DNA from: Terriglobia bacterium
Lineage (GTDB): Bacteria > Acidobacteriota > Terriglobia > Acidiferrales > UBA7541
Length of the DNA stretch: 64,000 bases
Direction of reading: 5' to 3'
Assembly (NCBI GenBank): GCA_020072785.1
Contig: JAIQGG010000001.1
Location: 1 to 64,000, forward strand
This document shows, piece by piece, positions 35,204 to 43,770 of the stretch (the stretch's first letter is position 1; each line of letters opens with the position of its first letter). Under the pieces are notes generated by a model. It was not told where the DNA came from, searched no databases, and saw only the letters and a list, made by a program, of their open reading frames with translations. A program made the position numbers and the translations under genes.

Positions 35204-36990
35204 CGCTGGCCCTCGAAAACCGGGAATTTCGCCAGCGCAGATTCGATGGCGCTGGAAGCCGTCTGGCCGAGACCGCAGATGGAAGCGTCGCGCATGGCTT
35301 GGCCCACCTCCTTCAAGAGCAGTAGTTCGCCAGAGACGGAGGTCAAAGACATGCCGGAGACCAGGCGATGCATAATTTCCTGCTGGCGAAGCGTTCCAAT
35401 ACGGCATGGAACACACTGCCCGCACGATTCGTCCCGAAAGAAGGCCGCAAGGCGCAGCAGCATCTGGCGCAGGTCCACGCTGTCATCCAAGGGCATCACC
35501 ACACCCGAGCCCAGCGCGGCGCCGACACCCCGCAGGCCTTCGAAGGTCAGCGGGGTATCGAGCTCTTGCGGCCCCAGAAATGCTCCCGCTGCGCCGCCGA
35601 TGAGCGCCGCCTGCAGCTTTCCCGTTCCTGCGATGCCTCCCGCCAGGTCCAGCAACTGCCGCAGGGTGATGCCAAACGGCGCTTCGTAAACTCCCGGCTT
35701 GGCGACGTGGCCGGAGAGACAGAACAGCTTTGTTCCCGTGGAACGCTCGGTGCCGACAGCCGCGAAGGCCTTCCCGCCTTGCAGGACGATGTGCGGGATA
35801 TTCAGAAGCGTCTCCACATTATTAATGATGGTGGGTTTTCCGAATAACCCGGCTTGCGTGGGGAAGGGAGGTTTATTGCGCGGTTCGCCGCGGTAACCCT
35901 CGATGGAATTCAGCAGGGCCGTTTCTTCTCCGCAGATGTAGGCGCCAGCACCCACGCGCAGCTCGATTTCGAAATGCACGCCCTGGCCGGCAATGTCGCC
36001 GCCGAGAAAACCAGCTGCGCGTGACTCGCGAAGCGCCTGCTCCACGCGCCGTCTGGCCTCGGGATACTCTCCGCGCAGGTACAGATAGCCCTGTTCGCAT
36101 CCGGTGGCGAAACCCGCGATGATCATGGACTCGATTAGGGCAAAGGGATCGCCTTCCATCAGCACGCGATCCTTGAACGTGCCGGGTTCCGATTCGTCGG
36201 CATTGCAGATCAGATAGCGCGGCGCGGGAGTATTGCGCAGCGCATCCCACTTCTGGCCCGTGGGGAAGGCGGCTCCGCCCCGCCCGGCCAATTTCGATTC
36301 GATGACTTCCCGAATCACCGCGGCGGGCCCCATGGCGATGGCCCGGCGCAGGGCCAGAAAGCCTCCTGCGGCGCAATATTCGGCGAAACTCTCCGGATCC
36401 ACCAGCCCGATGCGGCGCAGCAACTGCAGGCCGCTCTGCCCGGACTGCGGAATGGAAATGCGCAGCGGGGGTTGCGGAATCTGCCGGTCCGTCAAGGCCG
36501 CCTGCACGTCGCCTGGCTGAGCGAATCCGAACGCCTGTTCGAAGGGACGCGCGCCGGCAACCTTCACGAAAGCCGCGGGCGCTTTTTCGCACAGGCCGAG
36601 GCACGGGCTGCGCTGCCAGGTGCTTTTTCCATCCTTGCTTGATCCGGCGGGCCCGAAAGTTTTTTCCATCGCGGCACACAGCCGTTCGGACCCTTTGGCT
36701 TGGCAGGCGAGGTCCTCGCAGATGTGGGCCACGGCCGGGGGCTGCTTCTGCGTGGCCAACAGTCCGTAGAAGTCCGCTACGCCATAGGCATCGGCGGGCG
36801 GCACCTCCAGCAGGCTGCTGGCGTAGTTCAGCGCACCCGGACTGGTCCAGCCCGCGGCATTCTGAATGGCTTGCAGCACCGGCGGCAGATAGCTGCGTTT
36901 GGGGGCCCCGGCGGGGATCGACGCAACGACACGATCCACGGCCGCTTTTTCCTCTGCCGTGGCCACCGCCTCCGTAAAATGAAGATCCAT
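35200..36990 (-). CDS. NAD-linked formate dehydrogenase diaphorase subunit, NuoE-NuoF fusion
   Basis: A 596-residue flavoprotein that should pass electrons to NAD+. Residues about 1-150 are a NuoE-like thioredoxin-fold [2Fe-2S] domain with cysteines in HICEDLACQAKG and SPCLGLCEKAP. Residues about 180-596 are NuoF-like: the NADH-binding GRGGAAFPTGQKW, FMN-binding NADESEPGTFKDR, GAGAYICGEETALLNSIEG, and the [4Fe-4S] cluster in ESCGQCVPCRIG. Fusions of this kind are known as FdsB, HoxF and related subunits. It starts 9 nt after the catalytic subunit stop and overlaps the Fe-S gene by 4 nt. All three proteins should form one cytoplasmic NAD-dependent formate dehydrogenase, usable for formate oxidation or CO2 reduction. 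Confidence 0.88.
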   Translation of the reverse strand: MDLHFTEAVATAEEKAAVDRVVASIPAGAPKRSYLPPVLQAIQNAAGWTSPGALNYASSLLEVPPADAYGVADFYGLLATQKQPPAVAHICEDLACQAKGSERLCAAMEKTFGPAGSSKDGKSTWQRSPCLGLCEKAPAAFVKVAGARPFEQAFGFAQPGDVQAALTDRQIPQPPLRISIPQSGQSGLQLLRRIGLVDPESFAEYCAAGGFLALRRAIAMGPAAVIREVIESKLAGRGGAAFPTGQKWDALRNTPAPRYLICNADESEPGTFKDRVLMEGDPFALIESMIIAGFATGCEQGYLYLRGEYPEARRRVEQALRESRAAGFLGGDIAGQGVHFEIELRVGAGAYICGEETALLNSIEGYRGEPRNKPPFPTQAGLFGKPTIINNVETLLNIPHIVLQGGKAFAAVGTERSTGTKLFCLSGHVAKPGVYEAPFGITLRQLLDLAGGIAGTGKLQAALIGGAAGAFLGPQELDTPLTFEGLRGVGAALGSGVVMPLDDSVDLRQMLLRLAAFFRDESCGQCVPCRIGTLRQQEIMHRLVSGMSLTSVSGELLLLKEVGQAMRDASICGLGQTASSAIESALAKFPVFEGQR

Positions 36991-36999
36991 GATGGGCGC

Positions 37000-38925
37000 T
37001 CAGTTCCCGGAACGATCCCCGGCACTTTCGCTCTTGCCGATCTTTTCAATGCGCACGGCCGTGGCCTTGAACTCCGAAGTGCCGGACTTCGGATCCACAG
37101 CGTCCACCGTCAATTCGTTGGTGGCCACCTGCTCCGGAAAATGAAGCGTCAGGAAGGCCAGTCCGGGGCGCAAGCCCGGATCGAAGCGGACCGGAGCCCG
37201 CACCGACCCGCGCCGCGAGAGCACGCGCACGACCTCCCCCTCGCGAAGGCCATACGCACGCCCGTCTTCCGGGGAGAGGTCAATGGTCTCCCCGTGCCGC
37301 AGGGGCGAGGAGTAACGCGAACTCTGCACGCCCGTGTTGTAGGAATCCAAACGGCGGCCGGTCGTCAGACGAACTGGAAACTCTTCGTCGAGCGCGTCCA
37401 CGGGCGGCACATAGTCCACGCAACTGAAGGGAGCGAAGGGACCGATGACCGGGCGTTTCCACAATCGTGCATGCAGGTACTGTTCTCCCGGGTGCGTTTC
37501 GTCGTAGCAAGGCCACTGCAATCCTTGCGCGGTTTCGAGCCGGGCATAACTCATGCCCGCATGCAGGGGGCTCAACTCGCGTAACTCGTTCCAGAGTTCC
37601 TCGGCGCTGGGAGTACCGAGATCGCGCCCCATTTTGCGGGAGAGATCGCAGAGAATCTGAATATCGTCGCGCACTCCCGGCGGAGGGGGCAGTGCCCGGC
37701 GCACCCGCTGCACGCGTCGTTCGCTATTGGTGACGGTGCCTTCGGATTCGCACCACCCGGCAGCAGCCGGGAATACCACGTCCGCCATCTCCGCGGTCTG
37801 GGTCAGCAACATGTCCTGGACCACCAGGATATCCAGCCCCTGCAGCAGCCGCATGGTGCGGTGCTGGTCCGCTTCGGAGTTCGCGGGATTTTCTCCGATC
37901 ACGTACAGCGCCTTGAGCTCGCCGCGCTCCATGGCGTCGAACATCCCGCTCAAGTGCCATCCTTTCCTGGGCGGGATCTTTACGCACCATTTTTTTTCGA
38001 ATTTTCCGCGCAGCTCGTCGTTTTCCACGTGCTGAAATCCCGGCAGACGGTCGGGCAGGGCTCCCATGTCGCCGCCGCCCTGCACGTTGTTTTGTCCGCG
38101 CAGCGGATTCAGCCCCGAGCCGTAGCGCCCCACGTGCCCGGTGAGCAGGGCGAGGTTGATCAGCGAAAGAACATTGTCCACGCCGTTCCGGTGCTCGGTG
38201 ATGCCCAGCGTCCAGCAGATCTGCGCGCGCCCGGCGCGCCCATAGGCCTGGGCCAATTCGCGGATCGTTTCTCCGGGTATGCCGCAGATCTTCGCGGCAT
38301 AGGCCAGGGTGTACTTCTCGACGTGCCGGCGGAATTCCTCAAAACCCACGGTCGCGTTCTCGATGAAGCTCCGGTTTTCCAGGCCGCCAGCGAGGATCTC
38401 CCGGGCCACGGCATTGGCCAGCGCGATATCCGTTCCTACGTTCAGCCCCAGCCACTTCTCGGCCCACTGCGCGGAGGTGGTCCGGCGCGGGTCCACCGCA
38501 AAGAGCCGCGCTCCCCCGTGAATGCCCTTGAGCACGTGATGGAAAAAGATGGGGTGCGTTTCCCGGGCGTTGGATCCCCACAGGACAATGAGGTCCGCCC
38601 CTTCTATCTCCCGATAGGAGCTGGTGCCGCCGCCCGCCCCGAAGACCGTCGCCAGACCGACGACGCTGGGGGCGTGTCAAGTTCGGTTGCAGCTGTCAAT
38701 GTTGTTGCTGCCGATCACCACGCGCGCGAATTTCTGCGCCAGGAAATTCATTTCGTTGGTGGTCTTGGAGCAGCTGAACAGTCCAAAGCTCTGCGCGCCG
38801 TGCTTTTGCACGACGCCGGCGAAGCCTTGGGCGGCTCGCGCGAGCGCCTCTTCCCACGTGGCAGCTCGCAGCTTGCCGTTCTCCCGCACCAGCGGAGTGG
38901 AGAGCCGTTTGTCTTGCGTCGCCAT
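37000..38925 (-). CDS. Formate dehydrogenase catalytic subunit, selenocysteine-containing
   Basis: A 641-residue molybdopterin oxidoreductase that reads through an in-frame TGA at 38677-38679 as selenocysteine, residue 83. The context is the formate dehydrogenase active site: NIDSCNRT, then Sec, then HAPSVVGLATVFGAGGG, and both sides continue in one frame as a normal FdhA (VLWGSNARETHPIFFHHVLKG on the far side). A bacterial SECIS hairpin follows the TGA at the E. coli fdhF distance. Later parts carry molybdopterin-guanine-dinucleotide motifs such as GQNNVQGGGDMG, and a C-terminal domain with TTGRRLDSYNTG. It starts with ATG 38925 after AGGTGG. The usual N-terminal Fe-S region, including the proximal [4Fe-4S] cysteines, is missing here and lies in a separate gene two positions downstream. 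Standard gene callers would split or truncate this gene at the TGA. Confidence 0.93.
38647..38679 (-). promoter_or_regulatory. Bacterial SECIS element with its UGA codon
   Basis: On the minus strand the TGA (38677-38679) is followed after 11 nt by a 7-bp stem CGTCGTC/GGCGACG (38659-38665 with 38647-38653, one G-T pair) closing the apical loop GGTCT (38654-38658). The loop begins 18 nt after the TGA, the same spacing and the same GGUCU loop as in E. coli fdhF, where SelB binds. The structure is seen in the sequence; selenocysteine insertion follows from established knowledge of SECIS function. Confidence 0.9.
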
Positions 38926-39170
38926 ATGCGTTTTCCACCTGGGACAGCCAGTTGCCTCGCGGTCGTGCCGAAACGGACCAAACGGGCAGCGCCACGGCCC
39001 GCGATGCGGCGAATCCCGGGTTCCCTACCCCCTGGTACGCCATTCTAGCAGGGGCAAATGCGTCCGGTGACGAACTTTACGCGAAGGCTTGCAGCCCTGC
39101 GCCTCGCAGGGCCGCCATGTGAACGCACAATTAATTTTCCCTGGCCTTTCGATACGGTACCTTTTTGGCG
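38926..39170. other. Region upstream of the formate dehydrogenase operon
   Basis: No gene seen. A perfect 8-bp hairpin GCCCTGCG-CCT-CGCAGGGC lies at 39094-39112, without a T-run on either strand. The operon promoter on the minus strand must lie here, but I could not pick one with confidence. Confidence 0.4.
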
Positions 39171-39199
39171 TTGACAGCAACTGGAGCGGATGTTATATC
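39171..39199 (+). promoter_or_regulatory. Strong sigma-70-type promoter for the candidate small RNA
   Basis: TTGACA (39171-39176), a 17-bp spacer and TATATC (39194-39199): a consensus -35, the ideal spacing and a good -10. No protein gene follows on this strand before an intrinsic terminator at 39341-39376. Confidence 0.7.
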
Positions 39200-39205
39200 C
39201 AAAGC

Positions 39206-39376
39206 AATAGAAAGCCCTTCGGTGCTGAGTCTCAAGCTGCCTGAGGTTGCGCCTGGCGCGAGCGAAGCAGCGGTTCTGCCTGCGAAGGTGGAAGTGCTTG
39301 TCACCCAAGGGTCTGGAACAGCAACACCCACCCCACCCCGGGAGGTGAGAGCCTTGCGGTTTTCACCTCCTTTTTA
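39206..39376 (+). ncRNA. Candidate small non-coding RNA, about 170 nt
   Basis: Bounded by a near-consensus promoter (39171-39199) and an intrinsic terminator (39341-39376). Several internal segments can pair, for example CTGC (39237-39240) with GCAG (39267-39270) around a GCGCC/GGCGC segment. A reading frame from 39165 begins inside the promoter and runs through the terminator, so it is unlikely to be used. I could not assign it to 6S, SRP, tmRNA or a riboswitch class. It is divergent from the formate dehydrogenase operon and converges on the PilZ gene. Confidence 0.6.
39341..39376 (+). terminator. Intrinsic terminator of the candidate small RNA
   Basis: Perfect 8-bp stem GGAGGTGA (39341-39348) with TCACCTCC (39363-39370), a 14-nt loop, and TTTTTA directly after. 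On the minus strand the stem is not followed by T residues, so it works only for plus-strand transcripts. Confidence 0.85.
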
Positions 39377-39469
39377 TTTCAATTGGGCCCAGCTCCGCGC
39401 CGCCGCTCGCTGCGGCACACCACGACCCGTTCGTCTGCCTGCCGGAAAGGGAAAGTAGGAACCGGAAAC

Positions 39470-39868
39470 TTACTTGTCGGAGCGTCCGCTCGAAACCGTG
39501 CGCGCTTCGGGACTCTTCGGCGACCAGTCCTCGGGGGGAAAGGCCACGCGCCAGAAAGTGGGCCGGGCGGTGGAAAATTCCAAGCCGATTTCGGACTTGC
39601 CGGAGCGGACCGGGCCGAGAAAGGCCACGAAGCACTCCTGCTCTTCTTCCGTGCGCTTGTGCTTCAGCAGCACTTTGCCGCCGCTCTGCAGCTTGGCTTT
39701 CAGCAGCACCAGCGCGCCGTGCGCATTGATCGCCAGGGTGTCCGTGTGCTCTTCGAAGGAATGGCCCTGGACGTCCGTGCCTTTGATGGCCACGCCGACC
39801 TGCATCAGCACGCGTTGACTGCGGCGCCGCGCGCCGCCGGGTACTGGACTATTGGGATTCTGCGCCAT
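39470..39868 (-). CDS. PilZ-like domain protein
   Basis: A 132-residue cytoplasmic protein resembling the stand-alone PilZ domains common in Acidobacteriota. The N-terminal RRRSQR (about 14-19) matches the RxxxR c-di-GMP-binding motif; the second motif, normally (D/N)xSxxG, reads NAHGA, so ligand binding is uncertain. The remaining beta-barrel pattern (VAFLGPVRSGKSEIGLEF, then FWRVAFPPEDW) is typical. The ATG at 39868 is chosen over a start 24 codons upstream that gives an unlikely basic leader. It follows citrate synthase on the same strand after 122 nt. Confidence 0.7.
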   Translation of the reverse strand: MAQNPNSPVPGGARRRSQRVLMQVGVAIKGTDVQGHSFEEHTDTLAINAHGALVLLKAKLQSGGKVLLKHKRTEEEQECFVAFLGPVRSGKSEIGLEFSTARPTFWRVAFPPEDWSPKSPEARTVSSGRSDK

Positions 39869-39990
39869 GACTTTTCTTCTAGATTTACTATACGCCGCGG
39901 AGCCGGAAAGTCGAGAGCCTTCCCGTGGCCTCGTGTACAACTAAGATATGGCGCGCCGGGACGTCCGTCCGCGGGCAGCGGCGGAAGCGC

Positions 39991-41331
39991 TCAGGAGCGC
40001 TGGTCGATTGGCACGTAGTTCCGCGTGTCGTGGCCGAGATAGACTTGCCGGGGCCGCGCGATCTTCTGCTCGGGGTCCAGCAGCATCTCTTCCCACTGCG
40101 CGATCCAGCCCGAAGTCCGGGGAATGGCGAAGAGCACCGGGAACATGGTCATCGGGAAGCCCATGGACTGGTAGATCAGGCCGGTGTAGAAGTCCACATT
40201 GGGGTACAGCTTGCGCTTCACGAAGTATTCGTCCTCGAGGGCGATGCGTTCGCACTCCAGAGCGATCTCCAGGAGGGGATTTTTGCCCATCAGTTCGAAC
40301 ACTTCGTAGGCGATGCCCTTGATGATGCGCGCGCGCGGATCGTAGTTCTTGTACACGCGGTGGCCGAAGCCCATCAGCTTCGTCTCCCCCGCCTTCACCC
40401 GCTTGATGAAGTCCGGCACCTTCTGCACCGAGCCGATCTCCTTCAGCATGTGCAGCACTTCCTCGTTGGCGCCGCCATGCAGCGGACCGTAAAGCGCCGC
40501 GATGGCCGCCGCCGTGGCGGAATAGGGATCCACGTGCGAGCTGCCCACCCCGCGGATGGTGTTCGCCGAACAGTTCTGCTCGTGATCCGCGTGCAGGATG
40601 AAGAGCACGTCCAGCGCCTTCTCCAGAGTGGGGTTCGGCCGGTACTTGGTCTCCGAGGTTTTGAACAGCATGTTCAGGAAATTGCCGGCGTAGCTCAGCT
40701 CGTTGTCCGGATAGACGAAGGGCATCCCTAGGGTGTGCCGATAGGAGAACGCCGCTATCGTCGGCATCTTGCCCACCAGCCGGTAGGTCTGCTTCTTCCG
40801 GGACTCCACGCTAAAAATGTCCTTGGCGTCATGATAGAAGGTGGACAGCGCCGCGATCGTCGAGATGGTCATGCCCATGGGATGCGCGTCGTAATGAAAG
40901 CCGTCGAGAAACTTCTTGATGCTCTCGTGGATGAAGGTGTGGTGGGTAACGTGGTAGGTCCAGTCCTTGAGCTGCGCCGCGGTCGGGAGTTCCCCGTTGA
41001 GCAGCAGGTAGGCGGTCTCCAGGTAGGTGCTCTTCTCCGCCAGGTCCTCGATGGGATAGCCGCGGTAGCGCAAGATGCCCGCGTCGCCGTCGATGTAGGT
41101 CACCTTGCTGATGCACGAAGCGGTGTTGTTGAACGCCGGATCGTAGCTCATCATGCCGAATTCTTTGGGGTCCACTTTGATCTGGCGGAGGTCCATGGCC
41201 CGGATGGTGCCGTGGGTGATGGGCACTTCGTAGCTCTTCCCGGTGCGATTGTCGGTAATGGTCAGCGTTTCCCGCGGCATGGAGGAGGCCTCTGCGTTCT
41301 TGGATGGCGATACCGGCTGAACTGGATTCAT
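39991..41331 (-). CDS. gltA: Citrate synthase
   Basis: A 446-residue type II citrate synthase condensing oxaloacetate and acetyl-CoA at the entry to the citric acid cycle. Catalytic residues are visible: a histidine in NCSANTIRGVGSS-adjacent HADHEQN, the second in GPLHGGANEEV, and the aspartate in PNVDFYTGLIYQ; GFGHRVYKNYDPRA is the family signature. Length is canonical. ATG 41331 is taken; an internal ATG at 41280 is also possible because the first 17 residues look unstructured. A PilZ gene follows on the same strand. With sucA at 3175 it shows an oxidative citric acid cycle in this organism. Confidence 0.95.
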   Translation of the reverse strand: MNPVQPVSPSKNAEASSMPRETLTITDNRTGKSYEVPITHGTIRAMDLRQIKVDPKEFGMMSYDPAFNNTASCISKVTYIDGDAGILRYRGYPIEDLAEKSTYLETAYLLLNGELPTAAQLKDWTYHVTHHTFIHESIKKFLDGFHYDAHPMGMTISTIAALSTFYHDAKDIFSVESRKKQTYRLVGKMPTIAAFSYRHTLGMPFVYPDNELSYAGNFLNMLFKTSETKYRPNPTLEKALDVLFILHADHEQNCSANTIRGVGSSHVDPYSATAAAIAALYGPLHGGANEEVLHMLKEIGSVQKVPDFIKRVKAGETKLMGFGHRVYKNYDPRARIIKGIAYEVFELMGKNPLLEIALECERIALEDEYFVKRKLYPNVDFYTGLIYQSMGFPMTMFPVLFAIPRTSGWIAQWEEMLLDPEQKIARPRQVYLGHDTRNYVPIDQRS

Positions 41332-41483
41332 GGATGTACCCGTGCGGGGCGGCTGGCGCCCGCGTGCCTCTCCACTTTACACCAAGGAGGGGGGCGGCGG
41401 AAATGGGCGCCCCGGAGAAGCGATTCAAACGAATGTTTGAAAAGGCCGGCGGGTTGGGCGGCAGTAGTCCTCTGGACAATAGT

Positions 41484-41493
41484 CGTTATAACG
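41484..41493. promoter_or_regulatory. Palindrome upstream of the pirin gene
   Basis: CGTTATAACG is a perfect 10-bp palindrome inside a slightly larger symmetric block (TAGT before, ACTA after). It lies 56 bp before the pirin start and could be an operator, but no regulator is identified. Confidence 0.35.
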
Positions 41494-41548
41494 TGTACTA
41501 TGCGGGGTGCCGCGCTCCGGCGTCCCGGAGACGGCCCCAGGAGATTCC

Positions 41549-42247
41549 ATGATAAAGCTTCGCCGCAGCCCCGAGCGCGGCCACTTCGACCACGGCTGGC
41601 TCGACACCTTTCACACTTTTTCCTTCGCCGACTACTACGACCCGCGGCACATGCACTTTCGCACCCTGCGCGTGATCAACGAGGACCGTGTCGCGCCCGG
41701 CGCCGGCTTTCCCACCCACCCGCACCGCGACATGGAGATCGTCACCTACGTCCTGGAAGGCGCTTTGCAGCACCGCGACAGCATGGGCCACGGCTCGGTC
41801 ATCCGCCCCGGCGAGGTGCAGCGCATGAGCGCCGGCAGCGGTGTGACGCACAGCGAATACAACGCCTCCGAGAGCGAGCCCGTACACCTGCTCCAGATCT
41901 GGATGCTTCCGGAGCGCAAGGGCATCGCGCCCAGCTACGAGCAGAAGGCTTTCAGCGCGGAAGAACGCCGCGGAAAGCTGCGCCTGGTCGCTTCTCCGGA
42001 CGGCCGCGAGGGCTCGGTCACCATTCATCAGGACAACGCGCTCTATGCGGCGCTGTTGGGCCCCGGCGAGACCGTGCGTCACGCCCTGGCGCCGAACCGT
42101 CACGCCTGGCTGCACGTGGCCCGCGGGCGCGTCACGCTCAACGGCACGGAGCTCGCCGCCGGCGACGGCGCCGCCATCTCCCAGGAGAAATTCGCGGAAC
42201 TCAGCGGCGTGCAGGACGCGGAAGTGCTGCTTTTCGATTTAGCCTGA
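41549..42247 (+). CDS. Pirin-family protein (YhaK/YhhW-like)
   Basis: A 232-residue bicupin of the pirin family. The N-terminal cupin has the iron ligands in [17 protein letters not shown] (about 56-72), then [22 protein letters not shown] and VTHSEYN, all strongly conserved in pirins, and [12 protein letters not shown]. Some bacterial members are quercetin dioxygenases; others may sense oxidants. ATG 41549 has CAGGAGA seven bases upstream. A strong intrinsic terminator (42293-42335) closes the transcript. It is divergent from citrate synthase, with a palindrome in the shared upstream region. Confidence 0.88.
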   Translation: MIKLRRSPERGHFDHGWLDTFHTFSFADYYDPRHMHFRTLRVINEDRVAPGAGFPTHPHRDMEIVTYVLEGALQHRDSMGHGSVIRPGEVQRMSAGSGVTHSEYNASESEPVHLLQIWMLPERKGIAPSYEQKAFSAEERRGKLRLVASPDGREGSVTIHQDNALYAALLGPGETVRHALAPNRHAWLHVARGRVTLNGTELAAGDGAAISQEKFAELSGVQDAEVLLFDLA

Positions 42248-42292
42248 TTGCTTTGCAGGGGCAGGGGCGCCTCTTGGGGCGCACGCACTGCG

Positions 42293-42335
42293 AGACAGCC
42301 GGGGCGGGCAAGCCCCGCCCGAGCCTGTCTTTTTC
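42293..42335 (+). terminator. Intrinsic terminator after the pirin gene
   Basis: Nested stems: outer AGACAG (42293-42298) with CTGTCT (42325-42330), inner GGGCGGG (42302-42308) with CCCGCCC (42314-42320), loop CAAGC, then a T-run from 42330. It functions for the plus strand only. Confidence 0.85.
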
Positions 42336-43454
42336 TCAGCCGCGGGTGCGCTGGAATTCGCGCATGAAGCCGACCAGCGCTTCGACGGCTTCGAGCGAAA
42401 CCGCGTTGTAGAGCGAGGCGCGCATGCCGCCCACCGAGCGGTGCCCGGCCAGGCCGATGAGGCCCGCCGCCGTGGCTTCCTGCGCAAACTGTTTTTCGAG
42501 GGCTTCGTTTCCGCCGGCCACGCGGAAGACCACGTTCATCTTCGAGCGCGAGGCTTTCTCCACCGGACAGGTATAGAAGCTGCCGGCATCCAGCGCGTCA
42601 TAGAGCAGCTTGGCTTTGGCCGCGTTGCGCTTTTCCATGCCGGCGAGGCCGCCTTGTGCTTCGATCCACTCGGTCACCAGGCCGATGATGTATACCGCGA
42701 AGGTCGGCGGCGTGTGATAGAGCGATTTTTCCTTGATGTGCGTGCGGTACTGCAGCACCGTCGGCAGATTCTTGTCCGCGCGCTCGGCCAGGTCCTTGCG
42801 CACGATCACCACGGTCGCGCCGGAAGGACCGAGGTTTTTCTGGGCGCCGGCGAAGATCAGCCCGAACTTCTTGACGTCCACGGGGCGCGAGGCGATATCC
42901 GAAGACATGTCCGCAACCAGGGGCACCCCGCCGGTCTCCGGCGGCGCGGTCCACTGTGTGCCCTCGATGGTGTTGTTGGTGCACATATAGACGTAGGAGG
43001 CGTCCGGCGAGAGCGAAATCTCTTCCAGACGAGGCACGCGCGTGAATTTCCCGGCTTCCGTGCTCGCCGCGATGCGGTGGGCCACGCCTTTCTTCAGCTC
43101 GGCGATGGCCTTGGCGGTCCAGCTCCCGGTATGCAGCACGTCCACGGGCTTCCCCGGAAGGCACAGGTTCATGGGCACCATGGTGAACTGCAAGCTGCCG
43201 CCGCCCTGCACAAAAATCACCGCGTAGTCTTCGGGAATTCCCAGGTGCTGACGCAGCCCCTGTTCAGCGTGCGCGTTGATGGCCTCGAATTCCGGCGAGC
43301 GGTGGCTCATCTCCATCACGGACATGCCGCAGCCGCGGTAATCCAGCAGCTCCTCGCGGATGCGCTCCAGGACCGGGAGGGGCAGGGCCCCCGGGCCGGC
43401 GTTGAAATTGAAAACACGCTTCGTGTTGCGCGCACTGCCTGTGGGAAAACTCAC
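42336..43454 (-). CDS. serC: Phosphoserine aminotransferase
   Basis: A 372-residue pyridoxal-phosphate enzyme that makes phosphoserine from 3-phosphohydroxypyruvate in serine synthesis. Family motifs are FNFNAGPGALPLPVL (about 15-29), MEMSHRSPEF (about 47-56), FVQGGGSLQF (about 81-90) and the PLP lysine in FAGAQKNLGPSG (about 205-216). The C-terminal GHRSVGGMRASLYNA is also typical. Length is canonical. No serA or serB gene is next to it. ATG 43454 gives the best N-terminus and follows AGAGAGGA-type purines. Confidence 0.95.
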   Translation of the reverse strand: MSFPTGSARNTKRVFNFNAGPGALPLPVLERIREELLDYRGCGMSVMEMSHRSPEFEAINAHAEQGLRQHLGIPEDYAVIFVQGGGSLQFTMVPMNLCLPGKPVDVLHTGSWTAKAIAELKKGVAHRIAASTEAGKFTRVPRLEEISLSPDASYVYMCTNNTIEGTQWTAPPETGGVPLVADMSSDIASRPVDVKKFGLIFAGAQKNLGPSGATVVIVRKDLAERADKNLPTVLQYRTHIKEKSLYHTPPTFAVYIIGLVTEWIEAQGGLAGMEKRNAAKAKLLYDALDAGSFYTCPVEKASRSKMNVVFRVAGGNEALEKQFAQEATAAGLIGLAGHRSVGGMRASLYNAVSLEAVEALVGFMREFQRTRG

Positions 43455-43770
43455 GATGGTCGAATCCTCTCTGTGGAAATGGGGCGGTGGGCGGGAGGGG
43501 CCGGCGGCGCCATGTGTTCCACCCTACAGAGTAGCAGAAATCGCCGGTTCTCCTCTCCTCCGGCGGAACGCGGCGGGCCGCCGGGGGCGCGTTTTTTCCG
43601 CGGAGAATGCCGGAGGCAGAAGACCAATTTTGCCAATGGAGAGAGGCTCTCCGCCCAAGAAATCGGCTTGACTCGCCTAGCGCCTCTGAGTCCTAATATG
43701 CCTGCTTTCTTCTCTGGGGGCATTCGTTTACGGCGCGTCCGCCTCTTTCCCGGGGGAACGCCCGCAGGCG
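43455..43770. other. Spacer between serC and the RiPP-like locus
   Basis: No gene seen. It contains a GGAGAG-AGG-CTCTCC hairpin (43638-43652) and hexamers TTGACT (43668-43673) and TAATAT (43694-43699) whose 20-bp spacing is too wide for a standard promoter. Promoters for the divergent serC and the locus to the right must lie here. Confidence 0.4.

Noticed and set aside
38677-38679. In-frame TGA as evidence that fdhA is a pseudogene
   Set aside because: Position in the active site and a well-placed SECIS hairpin make selenocysteine the better explanation.
39206-39376. Assignment of the candidate RNA to SRP, 6S or a riboswitch
   Set aside because: A GAAGCAGC segment recalls SRP RNA, but the other conserved SRP elements are missing; 6S-like closing stems were not found by eye.
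39165-39458. 97-codon plus-strand frame at the small RNA
   Set aside because: It begins upstream of the promoter hexamers, runs through an intrinsic terminator and matches no family.
43668-43699. Promoter TTGACT...TAATAT before the HprK-like gene
   Set aside because: The 20-bp spacer is outside the normal range.
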